In this document: one piece after another, positions 24,211 to 27,730 of the stretch
Position numbering within the stretch: the first letter of the stretch is position 1
How the letters are laid out: each line of letters starts with the position of its first letter
Assembly: GCF_025149945.1 (NCBI RefSeq)
Contig: NZ_JALXVH010000035.1
Span: 1 to 27,730 of the forward strand
DNA: 27,730 nucleotides
Direction: 5' to 3'
Origin: Kocuria sp. p3-SID1428
GTDB taxonomy: Bacteria > Actinomycetota > Actinomycetes > Actinomycetales > Micrococcaceae
Notes under the pieces: generated by a model
What the model was told of the DNA's origin: nothing
Databases searched by the model: none
The model's input: only the letters and a program-made list of their open reading frames with translations
Position numbers and translations under genes: made by a program

Positions 24211-24822
24211 TCAGATCTGGTAGTCGGCCACCGTGGACTCGGACAGGCTGTGGAACTGACGCTGGTGGTACACCAGCGCAGCACCCGCAGGTTCCGAACC
24301 CAGGATCTCGAGCACTCCGCAGTTGAAGACCAGGGCGGGCCCGGCCTTGATGCGGGCCAGCGGCTCCACGCGCATCACGCGGCCGACATCAGTCAGCAGC
24401 GGCTCCCCGGTCGGCAGCTGCCGCCAGTTCATGGCATCGCCGAAGCGCGGTGCCCCGTGGGTCGCGAAGGCTCGCGCGATCGAAACGTTGGAGGAGTCCA
24501 GCAGGTGCACGAGCAGCGTGTCCGCCTCAGCCACAAGAGCCGCCGAGCCGCGGCGCGCCTGCAACGAGAAGCCGATGATGGGCGGATCCGCGGAGACCGA
24601 GGACAGCGACGAGGCGGTAAGCCCCACGGGGCCGTCCGGCCCCTCAGCCGTGATCACCGCAACGCCGGCCGGGTGGCTGCCGAAGATCGCCCCGAATCCG
24701 CCCTTCAGGCTCGTGGTGTCCTCCAGGCGCGACGGGGGCACCACGAAGTCCGCGAGCTGCTCGGTGCGCTCCTCGGCCTCACGGCCCTCCTGCACGGTGC
24801 TGGCGCTGTCCTGCTCAGACAT
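24211..24822 (-). CDS. Flavin reductase domain protein (HpaC/DIM6-like)
   Basis: This 203-aa cytoplasmic protein of the NAD(P)H:flavin oxidoreductase fold binds FMN or FAD and may supply reduced flavin to a monooxygenase. The flavin-binding stretch GLTASSLSSVSADPPIIGFS (about residues 66-85) and HPAGVAVITAEG are typical, as is the C-terminal PAGAALVYHQRQFHSL. The ATG at 24822 follows GGAGAAGGAG. An N-terminal acidic extension of about 25 residues (SEQDSASTVQEGREAEERTE) precedes the domain. No partner monooxygenase is present. A second member of the same fold lies upstream on the same strand, so these may be two specificities or a heteromeric pair. Confidence 0.88.
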   Translation of the reverse strand: MSEQDSASTVQEGREAEERTEQLADFVVPPSRLEDTTSLKGGFGAIFGSHPAGVAVITAEGPDGPVGLTASSLSSVSADPPIIGFSLQARRGSAALVAEADTLLVHLLDSSNVSIARAFATHGAPRFGDAMNWRQLPTGEPLLTDVGRVMRVEPLARIKAGPALVFNCGVLEILGSEPAGAALVYHQRQFHSLSESTVADYQI

Positions 24823-25076
24823 CTGGCTCCTTCTCCTGAGACTTGCCCCGGCCCGGTCTCAGCCGGGACGACGGGTGCGATCACGATCGCCGCGCACCTC
24901 ACGGCAAGGGCGCGCGGACTCCCCCGGGTCAGCTCGGCTGACTCAGCATTCGGCTCAGACTCCCACATGTGCGAGGCGTCGCGGACCGCCTGCTTCACAA
25001 AGCACAACACGGACCTGACATCAGAAGATTCCTCTGACCGCGACCGGGCTCGGCACCACCGTGCTGCGCCGCTGTC
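24823..25076. other. 254-bp gap between the two flavin-reductase genes
   Basis: No coding frame is convincing. GCGATC-AC-GATCGC at 24877-24890 is a small palindrome that could be an operator for the downstream reductase, and CCCGG/CCGGG (24853-24866) forms a weak hairpin. No promoter elements are clear. Confidence 0.35.
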
Positions 25077-25637
25077 TCAGCTGCCCAGCCCGTGGAACTG
25101 CCGGCCCCAGTGGATCAGAGGCCCGGCCGGAGTCCGGCTCGAGGAACCGTCCCGCTCGGAGCCCCGGCCCATGGCCACCACCCGGCCGACGACGAGCAGG
25201 TGCGTGGCGGCCGAGTGGATCTGCTGCGTCTCGAGCTCGAACCAGGCCAGTGCCCCATCGAGCACTGCTGCCCCGCCCACCGGCGAGCGGCGGAATGCCA
25301 CGGAATCCAGCAGCCCGTCGACGGGATTGCCGGGCGAGGCCAGCCAGGTGGCGGTCGCCTCCTGGTCCCGACGCAGGACGCTCAGCGTCCAGGTGAGGGA
25401 GGCCTCCACCGCCTCGCAGATCCGGGCCTCGTCGAAGAGGCTCACGGCCATGGTGGGCGGATCGTAGGAGATGTCGAGCCAGCCGGTGACGGTCACCGCT
25501 TGATCCCGCCGCCGATGCCGCGCAGCCACCACGGCCACGCCCGAGGCCAGCTCCTCGGCCAGCAGGCGGTAGCCATCCTTGAAGGCCTCACTCCCCGGCT
25601 CTGCCCGGACGCTGTTCGCTGCGGTCTCGATCTCCAT
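25077..25637 (-). CDS. Second flavin-reductase-fold protein
   Basis: A 186-aa protein starts at the ATG at 25637 after ACAGGAG. It shares the flavin reductase split-barrel layout: LAEELASGVAVVAARHRRRD, VTVTGWLDISYDPPTMAVSL, FDEARICEAVEASLTWTLSV, SPVGGAAVLDGALAWFELET and the ending GPLIHWGRQFHGL. The usual T-x-S-S-x-x-S motif at the flavin site is replaced by TGWLDISYDPP, so flavin binding may differ. It lies 40 bp downstream of the AlkB-type gene on the same strand and may be co-transcribed with it. No dedicated monooxygenase is nearby, so its electron acceptor is unknown. Confidence 0.82.
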   Translation of the reverse strand: MEIETAANSVRAEPGSEAFKDGYRLLAEELASGVAVVAARHRRRDQAVTVTGWLDISYDPPTMAVSLFDEARICEAVEASLTWTLSVLRRDQEATATWLASPGNPVDGLLDSVAFRRSPVGGAAVLDGALAWFELETQQIHSAATHLLVVGRVVAMGRGSERDGSSSRTPAGPLIHWGRQFHGLGS

Positions 25638-25677
25638 CTGCTGCTCCTGTCCTGTCCTGGTGCTTCGGTCACCGGTC

Positions 25678-26613
25678 TCAGCCAGTCACCGATCCGGTCT
25701 GGTCGTCGCCCATGGCCTCGAAAGACACCGTTTGTCTGCGCTCCCTCTGCGGATCGCGCCCCGGCCTTCCGGGAATGTTGGATCGGATCGTGATGTTCAG
25801 CCGGCCCCCGTGACGCAGCCCCAGGGCTGGGTCGCCGGTTCCCGGACGGATGGCGGGCACCCCGTGGAAGGCCCATCTCGACTGCCGTCCGAAGACGAAG
25901 AGGTCCCCGCTGCGCAGCACGATGTCCTGGTAGGGCTGGCCCCGCGATTCGGTGTTGCCCAGGCGGAAGATGCAGGAGTCCCCGAGGGAAAGGGACACGA
26001 TCGGCTCCGGCCCCGCTTCATCGAGATCCTGGTGCTGCCCCATGCGCGCCGAGGTGTCGTAGTAGTTCACCAGCGCCGTGGTGGGCTCGAACGACGCGGC
26101 CTCCAGTGCGTCTTCCCCGTAGGCCGCCGCGACCCCTCGGCGGCCGAGGTCCCACAGTGCGGCGGGAAGCCGCTGCCCCACCGCGCCGTCGGCGTCTGTG
26201 CGATCGAAGGTCTCGTCTGCCGGGCCTCCACCGCGATCGGCGCGGATCGGTCGTGGTGCCGACGATCGCCCATACGCCCCACCCGGCGATGACACCGACG
26301 GGGCCCAGGGCTTCTCCCATGTCCGGCCCAGGACGGTGGACTGCACGGACATGACTCCGCCGGTGGCGGTCGTGTAGTGACGCATCCGATGCTCGCCCCG
26401 CGACCAGCCGCGGCACTTCGCCACGAGCGCGGCCTGCTCCTGCATGCTCAACCACCCAGGGACATGCACGGCTCCCGGGGCGACCTCTCGGGTCTGCCTC
26501 GGCAGATCGAACAGCTCGGGACCACCCGGCCCCCTGAGCCGACTCACCCTGCTCAACTGCTTCGCCTCCCTGACCCCTTCTCGCGGCACCCTCCGATCAC
26601 GGGGTCCCGGCAC
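25678..26613 (-). CDS. alkB: AlkB-family 2-oxoglutarate/Fe(II) dioxygenase, with insertion
   Basis: This protein, up to 311 aa, is predicted to repair alkylated DNA bases by oxidative demethylation. The iron ligands are His194 and Asp196 (RMGQHQDLDE) and His250 (WAFHGVP). The 2-oxoglutarate-binding Arg271 and Arg277 lie in RLNITIRSNI, and LVNYYDTSARMG is a family hallmark. The N-terminal VAPGAVHVPGWLS is also typical. Between TVLGRTWEKPW and DADGAVGQRLPAALWDLGRR there are about 35 Gly/Arg/Ser/Pro-rich residues where most homologues have a short aromatic segment (W-x-x-Y-x-Y-x-R). This may be an insertion or a pair of compensating frameshifts. The GTG start at 26613 lacks a clear ribosome site, and a later start near residue 30 is possible. 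Confidence 0.85.
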   Translation of the reverse strand: MPGPRDRRVPREGVREAKQLSRVSRLRGPGGPELFDLPRQTREVAPGAVHVPGWLSMQEQAALVAKCRGWSRGEHRMRHYTTATGGVMSVQSTVLGRTWEKPWAPSVSSPGGAYGRSSAPRPIRADRGGGPADETFDRTDADGAVGQRLPAALWDLGRRGVAAAYGEDALEAASFEPTTALVNYYDTSARMGQHQDLDEAGPEPIVSLSLGDSCIFRLGNTESRGQPYQDIVLRSGDLFVFGRQSRWAFHGVPAIRPGTGDPALGLRHGGRLNITIRSNIPGRPGRDPQRERRQTVSFEAMGDDQTGSVTG

Positions 26614-26836
26614 TGTGCCGCTCGGCCCTTGGCAGTGACGCCATGGTCGCAGCCGGCATGCGGGACACGGCCCCTAGTCGCGGATCATCGATGTTGTGCT
26701 CGAGGCTATCCGCGCCGACCGACAGCACAGCTGCGTCAAACCGCCGGTTAGTCTGAGCGCAGGACACCGCGGCAGCACGGTCCCCCTCAGGAACTCCGTG
26801 CCCGCACCGAAACGCACCATCTCGGGAGGTCGCAGC

Positions 26837-27643
26837 ATGAGCTCACAGGACCACAGCATCGAGATCGACGACACCGTGATCACCTACACGGATCAGGGCA
26901 GCGGTCCCGTCGTCGTCCTGCTGCACGGGCACGCTTACGACCGTTCCATGTGGAACGCACAGATCCCCGCGCTCGTCGACGCCGGCTGGCGAGTCATCGC
27001 ACCGGACCTGCGCGGGTTCGGGGGCTCGGCCATCACGGAGGGCGTCGTCTCCACGGAGGAGTTCTCGAACGATCTGGCACTGCTGCTGGACGAGCTGGGC
27101 ATCGAGACCACCGTGGTGCTCGGGTTCTCCATGGCCGGGCAGGTCGCCATGCAGTTCGCTCACGACCACGGGGACAGGCTGCGCGGCCTGGTCATCTGCG
27201 ACACCGTGCCGCAGGCAGAAGACCGTGCCGGGCGTCGACGCCGCAATGTGGGCGCCGATGCCATCCTCGCCGAGGGCATGGATGCATATGCCGAGAAGGT
27301 CCTAGGGGTGATGGTCTCGCCCCAGACGATCGAGCAGAGGCCTGAGACCGCCGAGTCCGTGCGCGCGATGATTGCCGCCGCCCCGGCGCAGGGCTCCGCG
27401 GCGGCCATGCGAGGGCGAGCGTGGCGACAGGATTTCACAGGGCTGCTCCCCACTCTGCAGGTGCCGAGCCTGGTAATCGTCGGCGACGACGATGCCTTCG
27501 ACAACGGCGCCGGGCAGCGGATGGCCGACGCCCTCCCCCAGGGTCGCCTGGTCACCATCGCCGACGCAGGCCATACGCCTCCCATGGAGACGCCCCAGGA
27601 GTTCACGAGGGCCCTCGTCGACTTCCTGACCCACCTCAACTAA
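26837..27643 (+). CDS. Alpha/beta hydrolase
   Basis: This 268-aa cytoplasmic hydrolase starts at the ATG at 26837, with GGGAGG 7 nt upstream; the open frame extends further upstream but without family similarity. The fold is clear: oxyanion strand VVVLLHGHAYDRSMWNAQIP, VIAPDLRGFGGS, nucleophile Ser98 in VLGFSMAGQVAMQFA, acid Asp near 218-219 in LVIVGDDDAFD, and His246 in DAGHTPPMETP. It resembles 3-oxoadipate enol-lactonase or non-heme haloperoxidase-type esterases, but the substrate cannot be inferred. It is the only gene here ending in TAA. It is divergent from alkB, and an inverted repeat follows. Confidence 0.9.
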   Translation: MSSQDHSIEIDDTVITYTDQGSGPVVVLLHGHAYDRSMWNAQIPALVDAGWRVIAPDLRGFGGSAITEGVVSTEEFSNDLALLLDELGIETTVVLGFSMAGQVAMQFAHDHGDRLRGLVICDTVPQAEDRAGRRRRNVGADAILAEGMDAYAEKVLGVMVSPQTIEQRPETAESVRAMIAAAPAQGSAAAMRGRAWRQDFTGLLPTLQVPSLVIVGDDDAFDNGAGQRMADALPQGRLVTIADAGHTPPMETPQEFTRALVDFLTHLN

Positions 27644-27655
27644 CCCCTCCCCCGT

Positions 27656-27711
27656 CGAGTGGATACCTGGTTGCGTCCAAAGCCCGTTCAGCGCAATCAG
27701 GTATCCACTCG
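27656..27711. repeat. Long inverted repeat, 20-bp arms
   Basis: CGAGTGGATACCTGGTTGCG and CGCAATCAGGTATCCACTCG pair over 20 bp with a single G-T mismatch and a 16-nt loop. It begins 12 bp after the hydrolase stop. It may be a terminator, but its AT content and lack of a GC-clamp differ from the other hairpins in the window, so a dispersed palindromic repeat or an operator is also possible. Confidence 0.75.
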
Positions 27712-27730
27712 GCGATGGAGAAAAAGGCAT

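Overview
The window is high-GC DNA from an actinobacterium. The block fhaA-fhaB-pstP-rodA-pbpA-pknA-pknB, followed by a trpG-type amidotransferase, a class E sortase and crgA, is the growth and cell-division kinase locus of Actinobacteria. The gene order and protein types suggest Micrococcales, but the genus cannot be fixed from the sequence alone. Twenty of the 21 intact genes end in TGA and one ends in TAA.

Layout. (1) Positions 1-4.7 kb form a damaged accessory segment: a frameshifted ParD/ParE toxin-antitoxin remnant, an amidohydrolase broken by one in-frame TAG, an intact sodium:alanine symporter, a CobW-type GTPase with its metal-binding core deleted, and the tail of an EamA transporter joined directly to it. 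(2) 4.7-10.3 kb is housekeeping: a 2-hydroxyacid dehydrogenase, two proteins of unknown function (one with a possible HicA-like C-terminus), the 23S rRNA methyltransferase RlmC and the serine-pathway enzyme SerA. (3) 10.3-11.0 kb holds a PepSY-type lipoprotein gene, also broken by one in-frame TAG. (4) 11.0-21.1 kb is the intact signalling operon, with genes overlapping or almost touching, ending in a strong hairpin. Two PASTA kinases sense the cell wall. PstP reverses their phosphorylation, FhaA and FhaB read phosphothreonine, and RodA with PbpA makes peptidoglycan. RodA carries a long cytoplasmic tail with two T-E-[V/I]-x-P-L motifs that may be kinase or FHA targets. (5) 21.1-23.4 kb holds trpG/pabA, a sortase that has lost a segment and its frame, crgA, and a small membrane protein translationally coupled to crgA. 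(6) 23.5-27.7 kb holds yceI with a two-operator promoter, two flavin-reductase-domain proteins, an AlkB-type dioxygenase, an alpha/beta hydrolase and a 20-bp inverted repeat near the right edge.

I see no CRISPR array, insertion sequence, prophage, tRNA or rRNA. No wholly new system is proved. The points most worth a second look are the cluster of broken genes beside an untouched essential operon, the two clean TAG interruptions in a region that otherwise ends its genes in TGA, the yceI operator pair, the duplicated motif in the RodA tail, and the terminal inverted repeat.
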